Of a stretch of DNA of 64,000 nucleotides, positions 52,523 to 64,000 are shown piece after piece. The position numbers and the translations under genes are program-made. A model generated the notes under the pieces. It ran no database searches, had not been told where the DNA came from, and saw only the letters and a program-made list of their open reading frames with translations. How positions within the stretch are numbered: position 1 is the stretch's first letter; the number at the start of each line of letters is the position of its first letter. The stretch is from the NCBI RefSeq assembly GCF_003351405.1, contig NZ_CP031240.1, positions 992,001 to 1,056,000 of the forward strand, given 5' to 3'. The DNA comes from Haemophilus haemolyticus. GTDB lineage: Bacteria > Pseudomonadota > Gammaproteobacteria > Enterobacterales > Pasteurellaceae.

Positions 52523-53170
52523 TTATTTTGCACTGTTGCAGTGTGCTGTTTTTTGTTCAAAACGTTCTGCGACGAAATCCCAGTTTACCACGTTCCAGAA
52601 TTCTTTAATGTAGTCTGGACGACGGTTTTGGAATTTCAAGTAGTAAGCATGTTCCCAAACGTCTAAACCTAAAAGTGGGAAACCTTCACAACCTGCAACT
52701 TCTTTACCCATTAATGGGTTATCTTGGTTTGCTGTTGATACCACGGCTAATTTACCTTCAGCAGTTAATACTAACCACGCCCAACCTGAACCAAAACGAG
52801 TTGCGGCTGCTTTTTCAAATTCAGCTTTAAATGCTTCTACAGAACCGAAATCACGTTCGATAGCATCTTTTAATGGTCCTTGTAAAATAGTACCTTTTTT
52901 CAAACTTTTCCAAAATAAACTGTGGTTTGTGTGACCGCCTGCATTATTGCGTAATACGCCACGTTTTTCTGCAGGGATTTTGTCAAGGTTAGAAACTAAT
53001 TGACCTGGGCACATTTCCACTAATTCAGCGGGTAAACCTTCTAATGCAGCGTTTGCATTGTTTACATAAGCTTGATGGTGTTTGCTGTGGTGGATTTCCA
53101 TTGTTTGCGCATCGAAATGTGGTTCTAATGCATCGTAGGCGTAGCCTAATTCAGGTAGAGTGTAAGCCAT
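52523..53170 (-). CDS. sodA: manganese superoxide dismutase
   Basis: 215 aa. Metal ligands are in place: His in [11 protein letters not shown], His in [10 protein letters not shown], and Asp/His in DVWEHAYYL. Gly in NNAGGHTNH and Gln in [11 protein letters not shown] are the Mn-type signature pair, so manganese rather than iron is expected. It removes cytoplasmic superoxide. It stands alone behind a 264-bp region shared with divergent ccmA. I saw no convincing Fur box. Confidence 0.95.
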   Translation of the reverse strand: MAYTLPELGYAYDALEPHFDAQTMEIHHSKHHQAYVNNANAALEGLPAELVEMCPGQLVSNLDKIPAEKRGVLRNNAGGHTNHSLFWKSLKKGTILQGPLKDAIERDFGSVEAFKAEFEKAAATRFGSGWAWLVLTAEGKLAVVSTANQDNPLMGKEVAGCEGFPLLGLDVWEHAYYLKFQNRRPDYIKEFWNVVNWDFVAERFEQKTAHCNSAK

Positions 53171-53434
53171 AATTTATTCCTTCTATGTAATAAAGACAAA
53201 TTTCGTTGAGGGTTTTGGTCTATAACCAAAAGTGAGCAAATAATAGCAAAAATTTTGATTTAGATCATTAAATGTTTTTCCTTTTACATTAATAGACGAA
53301 TTTATTAAACCTTGTTTTAAATCAATAAACCTATCAATCTACGCCTAAAGAGTTATCTGTTTTGGGGGCTAAAATCTCGTCAAATATTTCTCTTGTGATA
53401 GAATACCGCCACTTTTTATTTTCCCTTTGCAATT

Positions 53435-54073
53435 ATGTTTGAACCACACAAGTTATCTCTGCAAAATTTATCCTGCCAACGTGGTGAGCGCGTACTTTTT
53501 CGTGCTTTGACTTGCGATTTTAATAGCGGTGATTTTGTACAAATTGAAGGGCATAACGGCATAGGTAAAACCAGTTTATTACGTATTCTTGCGGGTTTAG
53601 CTCAACCTTTAGAAGGCGAAGTGCGGTGGGATTCTGAAGCAATTTCTAAACAACGTGAACAGTATCATCAGAATTTGCTTTATTTAGGTCATCTTTCGGG
53701 CGTAAAACCAGAATTAACCGCATGGGAAAATTTGCAGTTTTATCAACGAATTAGTCAAGCTGAACAAAATACTGATATTTTGTGGGATTTGCTTGAGAAA
53801 GTAGGGTTGTTAGGTCGTGAAGATTTGCCCGCCGCACAACTTTCTGCAGGGCAACAAAAACGTATTGCATTAGGTCGCTTATGGCTGTCTCAAGCGCCCT
53901 TATGGATTTTAGATGAGCCGTTTACTGCGATTGATAAAAAAGGCGTAGAAATTTTAACCGCACTTTTTGATGAGCATGCTCAACGAGGTGGTATTGTGTT
54001 GTTGACCAGCCACCAAGAAGTACCTAGTTCTCATCTGCAAAAATTGAATTTAGCGGCTTATAAAGCGGAATAA
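53435..54073 (+). CDS. ccmA: haem exporter ATPase CcmA
   Basis: 212 aa ABC ATPase: Walker [10 protein letters not shown] (39-47), signature LSAGQQKR and Walker B WILDEPF. With CcmBC it powers release of holo-CcmE in cytochrome c maturation. It is the first gene of the ccm operon; ccmB follows at once. Confidence 0.96.
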   Translation: MFEPHKLSLQNLSCQRGERVLFRALTCDFNSGDFVQIEGHNGIGKTSLLRILAGLAQPLEGEVRWDSEAISKQREQYHQNLLYLGHLSGVKPELTAWENLQFYQRISQAEQNTDILWDLLEKVGLLGREDLPAAQLSAGQQKRIALGRLWLSQAPLWILDEPFTAIDKKGVEILTALFDEHAQRGGIVLLTSHQEVPSSHLQKLNLAAYKAE

Positions 54074-54077
54074 CGTG

Positions 54078-54743
54078 ATGATTTTTTTAGAGATAATTAA
54101 ACGAGAACTTCAAATTGCGATGCGCAAAAATGCGGAGATTTTAAATCCGCTATGGTTCTTTTTGCTTGTGATTACTTTGTTTCCGCTTGTTATTGGGCCG
54201 GATCCTAAATTACTTTCCCGTATCGCACCGGGTATCGCATGGGTAGCCGCATTACTTTCAGCATTGCTTTCTTTTGAACGTTTGTTTCGTGATGATTTTA
54301 TTGATGGTTCTCTTGAACAATTAATGTTAACCGCACAGCCTTTGCCGATGACGGCTCTGGCTAAAGTCGTTGCACATTGGTTGCTCACCGGTTTACCGCT
54401 TATTTTGCTATCACCGATTGCTGCTTTATTGCTTTCTCTTGAGGTCAATATTTGGTGGGCATTGGTTTTGACATTGTTACTTGGCACTCCTGTATTGAGT
54501 TGTATCGGTGCAATTGGCGTGGCTTTAACGGTGGGATTGAGAAAAGGTGGCGTGTTGTTGAGTTTGCTTGTCGTTCCGTTGTTTATTCCTGTTTTAATTT
54601 TTGCGTCATCAGTATTAGAGGCAGCAGGATTAAATGTGCCTTATGGGGGGCAACTGGCGATTTTAGGTGCCATGATGGTTGGCGCTGTAACGCTTTCGCC
54701 TTTTGCCATCGCAGCGGCACTGCGAATTAGTTTAGATAATTAA
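54078..54743 (+). CDS. ccmB: haem exporter membrane protein CcmB
   Basis: 221 aa, six membrane helices. NPLWFFLLVITLFPLVIGPD and ERLFRDDFIDGSLEQLML are close to E. coli CcmB. The ATG at 54078 is chosen; a GTG one codon earlier is possible. Confidence 0.96.
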   Translation: MIFLEIIKRELQIAMRKNAEILNPLWFFLLVITLFPLVIGPDPKLLSRIAPGIAWVAALLSALLSFERLFRDDFIDGSLEQLMLTAQPLPMTALAKVVAHWLLTGLPLILLSPIAALLLSLEVNIWWALVLTLLLGTPVLSCIGAIGVALTVGLRKGGVLLSLLVVPLFIPVLIFASSVLEAAGLNVPYGGQLAILGAMMVGAVTLSPFAIAAALRISLDN

Positions 54744-54802
54744 TTTCATTCCACCGTATAAAAGTGCGGTGGTTTTTCTCTTTAATTTTTAAGGATTTTT
54801 TT

Positions 54803-55543
54803 ATGTGGAAGTGGCTACATCCTTATGCAAAACCCGAAACTCAATATCGTATTTGCGGTAAATTGAGTCCGTTATTTGCATTTTTAACGCTTATTTTACT
54901 CGGTGTCGGCATTGTATGGGGCTTAGCATTCGCTCCAGCAGATTATCAACAGGGCAATAGTTTCCGAATTATGTACGTGCATGTACCGACAGCGATTTGG
55001 TCAATGGGTGTGTACGGTTCAATGGCGATTGCAGCTGTGGTTGCCCTTGTGTGGCAAATTAAGCAAGCTCATTTAGCAATGATTGCAATGGCGCCAATTG
55101 GTGCATTGTTTACTTTTTTATCGCTTGTTACGGGCGCGATTTGGGGTAAACCAATGTGGGGCACTTGGTGGGTGTGGGATGCTCGCTTAACTGCAGAATT
55201 GATTTTATTCTTTCTTTATCTTGGGATTTTAGCGCTTTATTCTGCTTTTTCAGATCGTAACGTAGGGGCAAAAGCGGCTGGGATTTTATGCATTACAACG
55301 GTCGTGATTTTACCGATTATTCATTTTTCGGTGGAATGGTGGAACACGTTACATCAAGGTGCGAGTATCACTAAACTGGAAAAACCATCCATTGCAATTC
55401 CAATGTTGGTTCCATTAATTTTGTGTATCTTCGGTTTTTTAACCTTGTATATTTGGCTTACTTTAGTCCGTTATCGCGTGGAATTATTGAAAGAAGATGC
55501 GAAACGTCCTTGGGTTAAAGCATTGGCTCAAACACTGAAATAA
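54803..55543 (+). CDS. ccmC: haem exporter protein CcmC
   Basis: 246 aa from the ATG at 54803 (MWKWLHPYAKPETQYR); 13 in-frame codons upstream are not expected. The tryptophan-rich WWD motif (WGTWWVWDARLTAE, near 120-133) and flanking His residues bind haem and load it onto CcmE. A 59-bp spacer with a USS lies upstream. Confidence 0.96.
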   Translation: MWKWLHPYAKPETQYRICGKLSPLFAFLTLILLGVGIVWGLAFAPADYQQGNSFRIMYVHVPTAIWSMGVYGSMAIAAVVALVWQIKQAHLAMIAMAPIGALFTFLSLVTGAIWGKPMWGTWWVWDARLTAELILFFLYLGILALYSAFSDRNVGAKAAGILCITTVVILPIIHFSVEWWNTLHQGASITKLEKPSIAIPMLVPLILCIFGFLTLYIWLTLVRYRVELLKEDAKRPWVKALAQTLK

Positions 55544-55585
55544 AGTGCGGTTAGTTTTTTAGCGATTTTTTATAAGGAATATTTT

Positions 55586-55789
55586 ATGTTTTTCCAAACT
55601 TGGAGTGATTTTTTTAATATGGGTGGCTACGGTTTTTACGTATGGTTATCCTATGCAGTAAGTTTAGTGGCAGTTATTGCCTTAATTGTTCAAAGTGTAA
55701 AACAACGCAAGACAGTGTTACAAAATGTATTGCGTGAGCAACAACGCGAAGAACGTTTACAACAAGCAAATAAAGGGAACACACTATGA
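55586..55789 (+). CDS. ccmD: haem exporter protein CcmD
   Basis: 67 aa with one membrane helix ([19 protein letters not shown]) and a basic, Q/R-rich cytoplasmic tail, the CcmD pattern. It helps release holo-CcmE. It overlaps ccmE in an ATGA arrangement. Confidence 0.93.
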   Translation: MFFQTWSDFFNMGGYGFYVWLSYAVSLVAVIALIVQSVKQRKTVLQNVLREQQREERLQQANKGNTL

Positions 55790-56307
55790 ATCCAAGACGT
55801 AAATCCAGATTTAAATTAGTCATTTTTGTTGTGCTCGGCATTGCTATTGCAAGTGGATTGATGCTGTATGCATTACGTCAAAATATCGACTTGTTTTATA
55901 CGCCATCTGAAGTGATTCAAGGCAAGGATAATAACCCGAATCAAAAACCTGAGGTGGGGCAGCGTATTCGTGTTGGCGGTATGGTGGTTGAAGGCACGGT
56001 AGTGCGTGATCCAAAAAGCTTAAAAGTGCGGTTCGATTTAAATGATATTGGCCCTGCGATCACTGTTGAATATGAAGGCATTTTGCCGGATCTTTTCCGC
56101 GAAGGACAAGGCATTGTGGCTCAAGGTGTATTAACTCAGCCAACTGTTTTAACCGCGACAGAAGTATTGGCTAAACACGATGAAAATTATGTGCCACCAG
56201 AATTAGGTGAAAAAATGCAAAAAGTGCATAAACCAATGGGTATTGGTGATGCAGATTTAAAAGGCGAAAGCGCACGTGATCGTCAAGAAAAAGAAGGCGC
56301 AAAATGA
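55786..56307 (+). CDS. ccmE: haem chaperone CcmE
   Basis: 173 aa, an N-terminal anchor ([20 protein letters not shown]) and an OB-fold domain. The haem-binding His is in [11 protein letters not shown] near residue 130. It carries haem to CcmF/H. ATGA overlaps with both ccmD and ccmF. Confidence 0.96.
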   Translation: MNPRRKSRFKLVIFVVLGIAIASGLMLYALRQNIDLFYTPSEVIQGKDNNPNQKPEVGQRIRVGGMVVEGTVVRDPKSLKVRFDLNDIGPAITVEYEGILPDLFREGQGIVAQGVLTQPTVLTATEVLAKHDENYVPPELGEKMQKVHKPMGIGDADLKGESARDRQEKEGAK

Positions 56308-58250
56308 TTGCTGAATTAGGAAATTATGCGCTGGCTTTAAGTTTAGCCGTATCGCTTATGTTGGCGATTTTCCCTTTGTGGGGGGCAGAAAAAGGCAATG
56401 CTCAATTAATGGCATTAGCTCGCCCAATGACTTATGGTTTATTTGCAAGTTTAAGTATCGCTTTTGCTGCATTATTTTATTTATTCGCAGTAAATGATTT
56501 TAGTGTGCAGTATGTGGTGAATAACTCTAATACGGCTTTACCGATTTATTATCGTTTGTCTGCCGTATGGGGGGCTCATGAAGGTTCTTTATTACTGTGG
56601 ATTTGGCTACTGGCTGTTTGGTCATCTGCCGTTGCTTTATTGAGTAAACATTTACCCCAAGAAGCGGTTGCTCGCGTGCTTGGTATAATGGGGATTATTA
56701 GCGTCGGTTTTGTGTTGTTCGTCTTGTTTACCTCAAATCCTTTTACGCGTACTTTCCCTGATTTCCCAGTGGACGGAAAAGAACTTAATCCAATGTTGCA
56801 AGATGTGGGCTTAATTTTCCACCCTCCATTGCTTTATATGGGCTATGTTGGTTTTTCTGTGGCATTTGCGTTTGCGATTGCATCCTTAATGACCGGAAAA
56901 TTAGATTCAGCTTGGGCGCGTTGGTCACGTCCTTGGACGCTTGCTGCTTGGGTATTTTTAACTTTAGGTATCGTGCTCGGTTCTTGGTGGGCTTATTATG
57001 AGCTTGGCTGGGGCGGCTGGTGGTTCTGGGATCCAGTAGAAAACTCATCGTTTATGCCTTGGCTTGCTGGTACAGCATTGATTCACTCTCTTTCTGTCAC
57101 AGAAAAACGCGGTTCTTTCAAAGCTTGGACGGTATTACTTGCGATTTTAGCCTTTTCACTTTGTTTACTCGGTACGTTCTTAGTTCGTTCTGGTATCTTA
57201 GTTTCAGTTCACGCATTTGCATCGGATCCAACTCGTGGTTTGTATATTTTGGCTTACCTCGTTGTGGTGATTGGTGGTTCGCTTGCGCTCTATGCGTATA
57301 AAGGAAGCCAAATTCGCTCTCGTGATAATGCAGAACGCTATTCACGTGAAAGTATGTTGTTATTAAATAATATCTTATTAATGACCGCACTTTGCGTTGT
57401 ATTCTTAGGAACGTTGTTACCACTCGTTCACAAACAACTTGGGTTAGGTTCTATTTCTATTGGTGCGCCATTCTTTGATCAAATGTTCTTAATTATTATG
57501 ACACCATTTGCATTATTGCTTGGTATTGGACCTTTGGTGAAATGGCGTAGAGACCAATTTTCTGCAATTCGTACGCCTGTTGTTATCAGCGTATTTGTTA
57601 TGGTGATCGCAGGTTTTGCGTTACCTTACTTCTTGCAAGATAAAATTACCGTGAGTTCGGTGCTTGGTTCAATGATGACGGTGATTATCGCTTTACTTGC
57701 GCTTTATGAATTACAACAACGTGCGACGCATCGTGAACCATTCTTTGTGGGCGTACGCAAACTATCTCGTTCTCATTGGGGAATGATGTTAGCTCACTTA
57801 GGTGTAGCAATGACCGTATGGGGTATCGCATTTAGCCAAAACTTTAGCGTAGAACGTGATGTTCGAATGAAAGTCGGCGAGAGTGCACAAATTGGTCGTT
57901 ACGATTTTAAATTCGCAGGTGTGACGGACGCGAATGGTCCAAATTATGTTGGTGGAAAAGCGCAAATTGATATTTCGAAAGATGGGCAACCAGAGGCAAG
58001 TTTATTTGCAGAAAAACGTTTTTACACAGTAAGTCGGATGTCTATGACGGAAGCCGCGATTGCTGGTGGTTTAACTCGTGACCTTTATGTGGCACTTGGT
58101 GAAAAACTTGAGGACAATTCTTGGGCGTTACGCTTATATTACAAGCCATTTATTCGCTGGATTTGGATTGGTGGCTTGTTTATGGCGTTAGGTGGATTAT
58201 TGTGTATGCTCGATCGACGCTATCGGTTTAATGCGTTGTTGAAGAAATAA
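56304..58250 (+). CDS. ccmF: cytochrome c haem lyase subunit CcmF
   Basis: 648 aa, about 15 membrane helices. The WWD domain ([19 protein letters not shown], near 233-251) and conserved His residues ([19 protein letters not shown]) are present. It is the core of the haem lyase with CcmH and CcmI. A hairpin cluster separates it from ccmG. Confidence 0.97.
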   Translation: MIAELGNYALALSLAVSLMLAIFPLWGAEKGNAQLMALARPMTYGLFASLSIAFAALFYLFAVNDFSVQYVVNNSNTALPIYYRLSAVWGAHEGSLLLWIWLLAVWSSAVALLSKHLPQEAVARVLGIMGIISVGFVLFVLFTSNPFTRTFPDFPVDGKELNPMLQDVGLIFHPPLLYMGYVGFSVAFAFAIASLMTGKLDSAWARWSRPWTLAAWVFLTLGIVLGSWWAYYELGWGGWWFWDPVENSSFMPWLAGTALIHSLSVTEKRGSFKAWTVLLAILAFSLCLLGTFLVRSGILVSVHAFASDPTRGLYILAYLVVVIGGSLALYAYKGSQIRSRDNAERYSRESMLLLNNILLMTALCVVFLGTLLPLVHKQLGLGSISIGAPFFDQMFLIIMTPFALLLGIGPLVKWRRDQFSAIRTPVVISVFVMVIAGFALPYFLQDKITVSSVLGSMMTVIIALLALYELQQRATHREPFFVGVRKLSRSHWGMMLAHLGVAMTVWGIAFSQNFSVERDVRMKVGESAQIGRYDFKFAGVTDANGPNYVGGKAQIDISKDGQPEASLFAEKRFYTVSRMSMTEAAIAGGLTRDLYVALGEKLEDNSWALRLYYKPFIRWIWIGGLFMALGGLLCMLDRRYRFNALLKK

Positions 58251-58258
58251 TTTATACT

Positions 58259-58368
58259 GCCATGGGTAGGTATACCCATGGCTAATTGAAATGGTTCCCC
58301 TTTGGGGAATTTCAACTAGCCTCAAAGAGGCTACACTTTTACTAGCCTAGGGTATACTTACCCTAGGC
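58259..58368. repeat. array of four hairpins between ccmF and ccmG
   Basis: GCCATGGGTA/TACCCATGGC (58259-58282, 10 bp). TTGAAAT...TTCCCC/GGGGAA...ATTTCAA (58286-58315). TAGCCTC/GAGGCTA (58317-58333, 7 bp). GCCTAGGGTA/TACCCTAGGC (58345-58368, 10 bp). The first and last share a GGGTA/TACCC core. None has a T-run, so they look like intergenic dyad repeats or mRNA processing/attenuation elements. Confidence 0.75.
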
Positions 58369-58392
58369 ACCAATTTTAAAGTGCGGTAAAAA

Positions 58393-58938
58393 ATGAAAAA
58401 AAAATTACTCGTTCCTCTTATTCTCTTTTTATCGATAACAATTGCATTTTTAGTGCAATTAAAACGTAATGCGCAAGGTGAAGATATTAAAGCATTAGAG
58501 TCTGCTTTGGTTGGAAAGCCTGTGCCAGCAAAAAATTTAACGGAGCTTTTTGAAAATAAAGCTTACACGAATGAGTTGTTTCAACAAGGTAAGCCAGTTT
58601 TGCTTAATGTGTGGGCGACTTGGTGTCCGACTTGTTATGCAGAACATCAATATTTAAACAAACTTGCTAAAGATGGTGTGCGAATTATTGGTTTAGATTA
58701 TAAAGATGAATCACCTAAAGCAATGAAGTGGTTAAAAGATCTTGGAAATCCTTATAAAGTTGTTTTAAAAGATGAAAAAGGTTCTTTCGGTTTGGATTTA
58801 GGAGTATATGGTGCGCCAGAAACTTTTATTATAGATGGTAAAGGCGTGATTCATTATCGTTATGCCGGTGATGTAAACGAGAAAGTTTGGACTCAGACTT
58901 TAAAACCAATTTATGACAAACTTTCGGAGCAACAATAA
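58393..58938 (+). CDS. ccmG: thiol:disulfide oxidoreductase CcmG/DsbE
   Basis: 181 aa with an N-terminal anchor (LLVPLILFLSITIAFLVQL) and a thioredoxin fold with WCPTC (Cys78, Cys81) and the cis-Pro in YGAPETF. It reduces apocytochrome CxxCH cysteines before haem attachment. It joins ccmH in a TAATG overlap. Confidence 0.95.
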   Translation: MKKKLLVPLILFLSITIAFLVQLKRNAQGEDIKALESALVGKPVPAKNLTELFENKAYTNELFQQGKPVLLNVWATWCPTCYAEHQYLNKLAKDGVRIIGLDYKDESPKAMKWLKDLGNPYKVVLKDEKGSFGLDLGVYGAPETFIIDGKGVIHYRYAGDVNEKVWTQTLKPIYDKLSEQQ

Positions 58939-59399
58939 TGAAGAAAACATGGTTATTTTTGACCGCACTTTTGTTTAGCTCAGTGGCCTTTTCATCCATT
59001 GATGCGCTTAATTTTAGTTCTCCACAGCAAGAGAGTGATTACCACCAATTAACACAATCTTTGCGTTGCCCTCAGTGTCAAAATAATAATATTGCGGATT
59101 CCAATGCGACTATCGCTGTGGATATGCGTGGCAAAGTATTTGAGCTTTTACAAGAAGGCAAATCGAAAAATGATGTCGTAGATTATATGGTGGCACGCTA
59201 CGGCAATTTTGTAACTTACGATCCACCTATGACAGCGAGTACATTAGTGCTATGGATTGCCCCATTATTGCTTGTGTTGTTAGGCGTGGTATTTTTATTA
59301 AGACGTAAACCAAAAGCTCAAAGTGCGGTGAAATCCCAAGATGTTTTAACTGATGAAGATAATGCGCGTTTGGCAGAATTATTAAACAAGGATAAATAG
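58938..59399 (+). CDS. ccmH: cytochrome c maturation protein CcmH (N-terminal type)
   Basis: 153 aa with a signal peptide and the RCPQCQNNNIADS redox motif (near residue 43), one C-terminal membrane helix (TLVLWIAPLLLVLLGVVFLL). In E. coli this part is fused to the CcmI-like TPR; here they are two genes, as in many bacteria. A uptake-sequence core at 58962-58970 codes for TAL in the signal. Confidence 0.95.
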   Translation: MKKTWLFLTALLFSSVAFSSIDALNFSSPQQESDYHQLTQSLRCPQCQNNNIADSNATIAVDMRGKVFELLQEGKSKNDVVDYMVARYGNFVTYDPPMTASTLVLWIAPLLLVLLGVVFLLRRKPKAQSAVKSQDVLTDEDNARLAELLNKDK

Positions 59400-60317
59400 A
59401 TGAATTTTGCATTAATTTTTATATTAACCACTTTAGTTGTAGCGTTAATTTGTTTTTATCCTTTATTACGTCAATTCAAAGCGAAACATGGGCAAAAACG
59501 TGATGATTTAAATAAGGCGTTGTATTTCTCACGCTTGGAAGAAATTGAGCAAGATAATTCCCAAGGTTTAGTTGAAAATGTTGAGCAACTCAAACAAGAA
59601 TTACAGAAAACCTTACTTGATGATGTGCCGAGCAAGGTTCAAGAGAATGTGGATTATTCTGGCAAATCTTATGGAAAAGTGTGGTTTGTGTCTGGCGTGT
59701 TGGCGCTAGGAATTATCGCTGGCTCTTCTTATTTTATGGTGGGCTCTTGGCAAGCCGAATCGATGTTAGAGCAAACTTATGCGAAATTGCCCTATTTCTT
59801 TGATCGAATGAAAGATGAAGATAAAAATCCATTTTCTGATGCAGAAATGCAGCAATTTTCTACCGCACTTCGAATCGATTTGCAGAAAAATCCAACTGAT
59901 GCAAAAAAATGGTGGATGCTTGGTCAAATTGGGATGAATTTAGGTGATGCGCGTTTGGCATTTGATAGCTATCAAAAGGCTAATAAACTCGAACCAGATA
60001 ATGTGCAATATAAATTAGGTTATGCTCGTATATTGATGTTCTCTGAAGACGCGACTGATAAACTTAAAGGTGGCGATTTATTGCGTCAAGTGATTCGTCA
60101 AGATCACACTAATGTTGAGGCGTTAAGTCTGCTCGCATTCCGTTACTTTGAAACGGAAGATTATAAAATGGCTGCAGTGACTTGGGCGATGATGCTGCGC
60201 TTAATGCCTAAAGATGATGAGCGTGTTCCACTAATTGAAAAAAGTATTCGTGCTGCGCGTGATGCTTTAGAAGCTCAAAACGAAGAAAAATCAAAAAGTA
60301 TTACCCCTGAAAAATAA
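59400..60317 (+). CDS. ccmI: cytochrome c maturation protein CcmI (TPR)
   Basis: 305 aa with two membrane helices (residues 4-22 and about 95-112) and a periplasmic TPR domain (WWMLGQIGMNLGDARLAFDSYQKANKLEPDNVQYKLGYARI). CcmI holds apocytochromes for the haem lyase. It starts directly after ccmH and ends the operon. Confidence 0.92.
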   Translation: MNFALIFILTTLVVALICFYPLLRQFKAKHGQKRDDLNKALYFSRLEEIEQDNSQGLVENVEQLKQELQKTLLDDVPSKVQENVDYSGKSYGKVWFVSGVLALGIIAGSSYFMVGSWQAESMLEQTYAKLPYFFDRMKDEDKNPFSDAEMQQFSTALRIDLQKNPTDAKKWWMLGQIGMNLGDARLAFDSYQKANKLEPDNVQYKLGYARILMFSEDATDKLKGGDLLRQVIRQDHTNVEALSLLAFRYFETEDYKMAAVTWAMMLRLMPKDDERVPLIEKSIRAARDALEAQNEEKSKSITPEK

Positions 60318-60424
60318 CCTAGTATCATATAAGTCTTTTTGATATAGTTCGGTAATGCTATTAATTGGCAAATAGCTATTTTAATATTAGAAATTACTTT
60401 AAAGAACGTTAAGGAGAACTGGAG

Positions 60425-60955
60425 ATGAATTACAAAAATTGTACTTCTTTTTCTTTATTTTGTAGCATGCTGGTTAGTTTGTTTGTACCGCATTTATCTA
60501 TTGCTGAAGATACATCTAGTTCAGTAACTTATGTTGATGAAAAAGATAAGAAAGCCTTTAGCTCTGATATATCAAGTAATGATACTCAGAAATTAGGTCA
60601 AAGCATTGAGTTAAAAGTTTATAAAATTAATGAGATGAGTTCATCAGAAAGTGTTTTTGAGTCTCCAGCTGGTATTTGTCAAGGATTTAAAGTAAAAAGA
60701 GGTGTGGATTACACAAATTCAACTCACAATTATCTTTCGCCAAATGATAAAAGTGAATATTACGGTAGTGTAACGGGGGCGACGATTTATAATCAAAAAG
60801 ATCCTCAAAATTTAAGTTATGTGCCAGTTTATTCAATTACAGATAAAGATTTATCTAAGCGTATTCAGTTAAAAGAAAATAAAACATTAAAGGAAAAAGC
60901 AGCGAATTATGTATCAGAAGGTAGGGCTGTATTAACTGACGTAATTTGTAAATAG
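60425..60955 (+). CDS. exported protein of unknown function
   Basis: 176 aa with a signal peptide (CSMLVSLFVPHLSIA-ED) and two Cys in the mature part (GICQGF and the end DVICK), which could pair. It is Ser- and Lys-rich with no motif I know. GAGAACTGGAG lies just before the ATG. The next gene, a lipoprotein, starts 9 bp after it, so the two are probably one small surface-exposed operon. Its AT-rich codon use differs from the ccm genes. Confidence 0.6.
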   Translation: MNYKNCTSFSLFCSMLVSLFVPHLSIAEDTSSSVTYVDEKDKKAFSSDISSNDTQKLGQSIELKVYKINEMSSSESVFESPAGICQGFKVKRGVDYTNSTHNYLSPNDKSEYYGSVTGATIYNQKDPQNLSYVPVYSITDKDLSKRIQLKENKTLKEKAANYVSEGRAVLTDVICK

Positions 60956-60964
60956 GATGATTTA

Positions 60965-61264
60965 ATGAGAAAAATAGTTTTTGTTAGTTGTGCAATCTTA
61001 GGTTTAGCAGCATGTTCATCTCAACCAGAACAAACTGGTGGCGGTGTTTATGATATGAAGGCTGTGCAAGAGTATAATGCTCGTGTAACAAGTGGTAATA
61101 CGGTTACTCAGGCACAGAAAGATAAAGTGGCAAGTCAAGTTGATACTAACTTAAAATTGAATGCGAGTGATAATAAAGTTAGAACTCGAGTGAGAAGTTC
61201 GCTACCGGTTATCCCTGTAGTCCCAAGTGTCGGGTATCATTATAATTACCATCATTTTAGATAG
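60965..61264 (+). CDS. small lipoprotein of unknown function
   Basis: 99 aa. The lipobox LAAC-SS puts lipidated Cys at residue 17. The rest is Q/K/T-rich and ends in PVVPSVGYHYNYHHFR, a His/Tyr-rich tail. No family recognised. It is followed by a strong bidirectional terminator. Confidence 0.6.
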   Translation: MRKIVFVSCAILGLAACSSQPEQTGGGVYDMKAVQEYNARVTSGNTVTQAQKDKVASQVDTNLKLNASDNKVRTRVRSSLPVIPVVPSVGYHYNYHHFR

Positions 61265-61270
61265 AAAAAC

Positions 61271-61300
61271 TAAAGCCTTGATTATCAAGGCTTTAGTTTT
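61271..61300. terminator. bidirectional terminator
   Basis: TAAAGCCTTGA-TTA-TCAAGGCTTTA followed by GTTTT, between the lipoprotein gene and the leftward transferase gene. Confidence 0.92.
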
Positions 61301-61301
61301 G

Positions 61302-62907
<1,606 letters not shown>

Positions 62908-62983
62908 TGTATTTCTCTCTTTAATATATGAAATAATCAATAAAAATAATTTGATTCTGACTTATTAACTGTTTTATTGTTTG

Positions 62984-64000
62984 TTAGTTACAAACAATCT
63001 TAACTGCTAGTCCGCCTTGAGATGTTTCGCGATACTTGGCGTTCATGTCTTTGCCTGTTTCGTACATTGTTTCAATCACTTTATCTAAGGTTACTCTTGG
63101 ATTAGTAGTTCGGCGTAAAGCCATACGTGATGCATTGATTGCTTTAACTGAAGCAATCGCATTGCGTTCGATACAAGGTACTTGAACTTGACCGCCGACA
63201 GGGTCGCAAGTTAATCCTAAGTTATGCTCCATTGCAATTTCAGCTGCTATGCATACTTGTAGTGGATTACCACCCAAAATTTCAGCTAGTCCCGCAGCTG
63301 CCATTGAACAGGCTACACCCACTTCACCTTGACAACCCACTTCTGCGCCAGAAATCGAAGCATTCATTTTATAAAGTGAACCAATCATACCTGCTGCTAA
63401 TAAATAGTGTTCAATGATTTCAGGTGTTAATGGTGAGATAAACTTCTCGTAGTAAGCTAATACAGCTGGAATAATCCCGCATGCACCGTTGGTTGGCGCT
63501 GTGACTACGCGTCCACCCGCTGCATTTTCTTCATTGACAGCAAGCGCAAACATATTAACCCAGTCGATCACACGCATTGGATCGTTGGACAAATTAGTAT
63601 TTGCTTGCAACATACGATAAAGAGAGGCTGCACGACGTGGCACTCGTAATGGTCCAGGTAAAATTCCTTCAGTGTGAATACCGTGTTCGATACAAGCTTG
63701 CATCGTCTTCCAGACATTCTTTAAATGAGCACTAACAGCTTCTTTGCCATGCAAGGCGATTTCATTTTCCAACATCACAGTAGAAAGCATTAAGCCGTTA
63801 TCACTGCAATGTTTCAAAATATCTTCTGCATTTTTGTAAGGATAAGGCACTTGGGCTGTGTTTTTTTCTTCTTGACCAAAATGGGCTTCATCGACAATAA
63901 AACCACCACCGATCGAATAATAGGTTTGGCGATAAAGCTCTGTGCGATTTTCATCAAGAGCGGTAATTGTCATGCCATTTTCATGCAATTTTAAAAAAGT
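62984..64000 (-). CDS. sdaA: L-serine dehydratase SdaA (5' part off window)
   Basis: About 338 codons of the C-terminal part. Serine-binding and iron-sulfur landmarks are visible: [43 protein letters not shown] and [20 protein letters not shown]. It deaminates serine to pyruvate with a 4Fe-4S cluster. The frame is open to the right edge ([11 protein letters not shown]), so the start lies outside. The transferase gene begins 76 bp after it on the same strand. Confidence 0.95.
   Translation of the reverse strand, partial: TFLKLHENGMTITALDENRTELYRQTYYSIGGGFIVDEAHFGQEEKNTAQVPYPYKNAEDILKHCSDNGLMLSTVMLENEIALHGKEAVSAHLKNVWKTMQACIEHGIHTEGILPGPLRVPRRAASLYRMLQANTNLSNDPMRVIDWVNMFALAVNEENAAGGRVVTAPTNGACGIIPAVLAYYEKFISPLTPEIIEHYLLAAGMIGSLYKMNASISGAEVGCQGEVGVACSMAAAGLAEILGGNPLQVCIAAEIAMEHNLGLTCDPVGGQVQVPCIERNAIASVKAINASRMALRRTTNPRVTLDKVIETMYETGKDMNAKYRETSQGGLAVKIVCN

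Noticed and set aside
53171..53434. Fur box upstream of sodA
   Set aside because: AT-rich stretches such as TTTAGATCATTAAATG resemble parts of one but no convincing 19-bp inverted repeat was found.
57020..57301. Overlapping ORF inside ccmF
   Set aside because: Cys- and Ser-rich shadow frame of the conserved CcmF WWD region.

Overview
The window comes from a Haemophilus influenzae-like chromosome (H. influenzae or a close relative such as H. haemolyticus). The 9-mer AAGTGCGGT and its complement, the Pasteurellaceae DNA-uptake sequence (USS), recur through the core genes. The recognisable core genes (oapA, relA, nap, ccm, emrAB and others) are of the H. influenzae type. The base composition is AT-rich. 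No rRNA, tRNA, CRISPR array or insertion sequence was recognised.

Layout. 1-6.4 kb: end of a U32-family tRNA-modification gene (trhP), then a leftward thiamin-salvage operon, thiZXY-tenA-thiM-thiD-thiE, behind a TPP riboswitch. 6.5-20.9 kb: core housekeeping genes: efp, epmB (broken by a small frameshifting deletion), oapA, oapB, recO, rlmD, relA, dgkA, mog, glnB, perM, priA, trmB. Between recO and rlmD lie two unknown leftward genes and the last 29 codons of a lost fimbrial pilin. 21-27.9 kb: yggL and the periplasmic nitrate reductase operon napFDAGHBC, with an unusual hairpin-rich leader just before napA. 28-33.5 kb: ftsN, proB, folA, emrAB. 33.6-39.0 kb: a restriction-modification island (C5 methyltransferase, PLD-type endonuclease, Z1 superfamily-2 ATPase, two decayed phage-like genes) bounded by 23-bp inverted repeats. 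39-44.2 kb: ligA, zipA, cysZ, cysK. 44.3-52.4 kb: an accessory, probably defensive, locus. It holds a HEPN-motif protein, three different dynamin-like large GTPases in tandem, a WYL-domain regulator and a divergent XRE regulator. 52.5-60.3 kb: sodA and the cytochrome c maturation operon ccmABCDEFGHI. 60.4-61.3 kb: two small exported proteins of unknown function. 61.3-62.9 kb: a phosphoethanolamine-transferase-like gene split by nine GCAA repeats, which reads as a phase-variable gene in the OFF state. 62.98 kb to the end: sdaA, cut by the window edge.

How the parts work together. The thi operon imports a pyrimidine precursor and turns salvaged pyrimidine and thiazole into thiamin phosphate, under thiamin-pyrophosphate feedback. 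The Nap proteins form an electron path from quinol (NapC, NapGH) through NapB to NapA. NapB and NapC carry covalent c-type haem, which the Ccm machinery encoded 27 kb away would attach. Two accessory loci (33.6-39.0 and 44.3-52.4 kb) contain no exact USS core that I can see, as expected for foreign DNA. The three-dynamin operon under a WYL regulator is the best candidate for a poorly described system. The restriction cassette with terminal inverted repeats and the phase-variable envelope enzyme come next.
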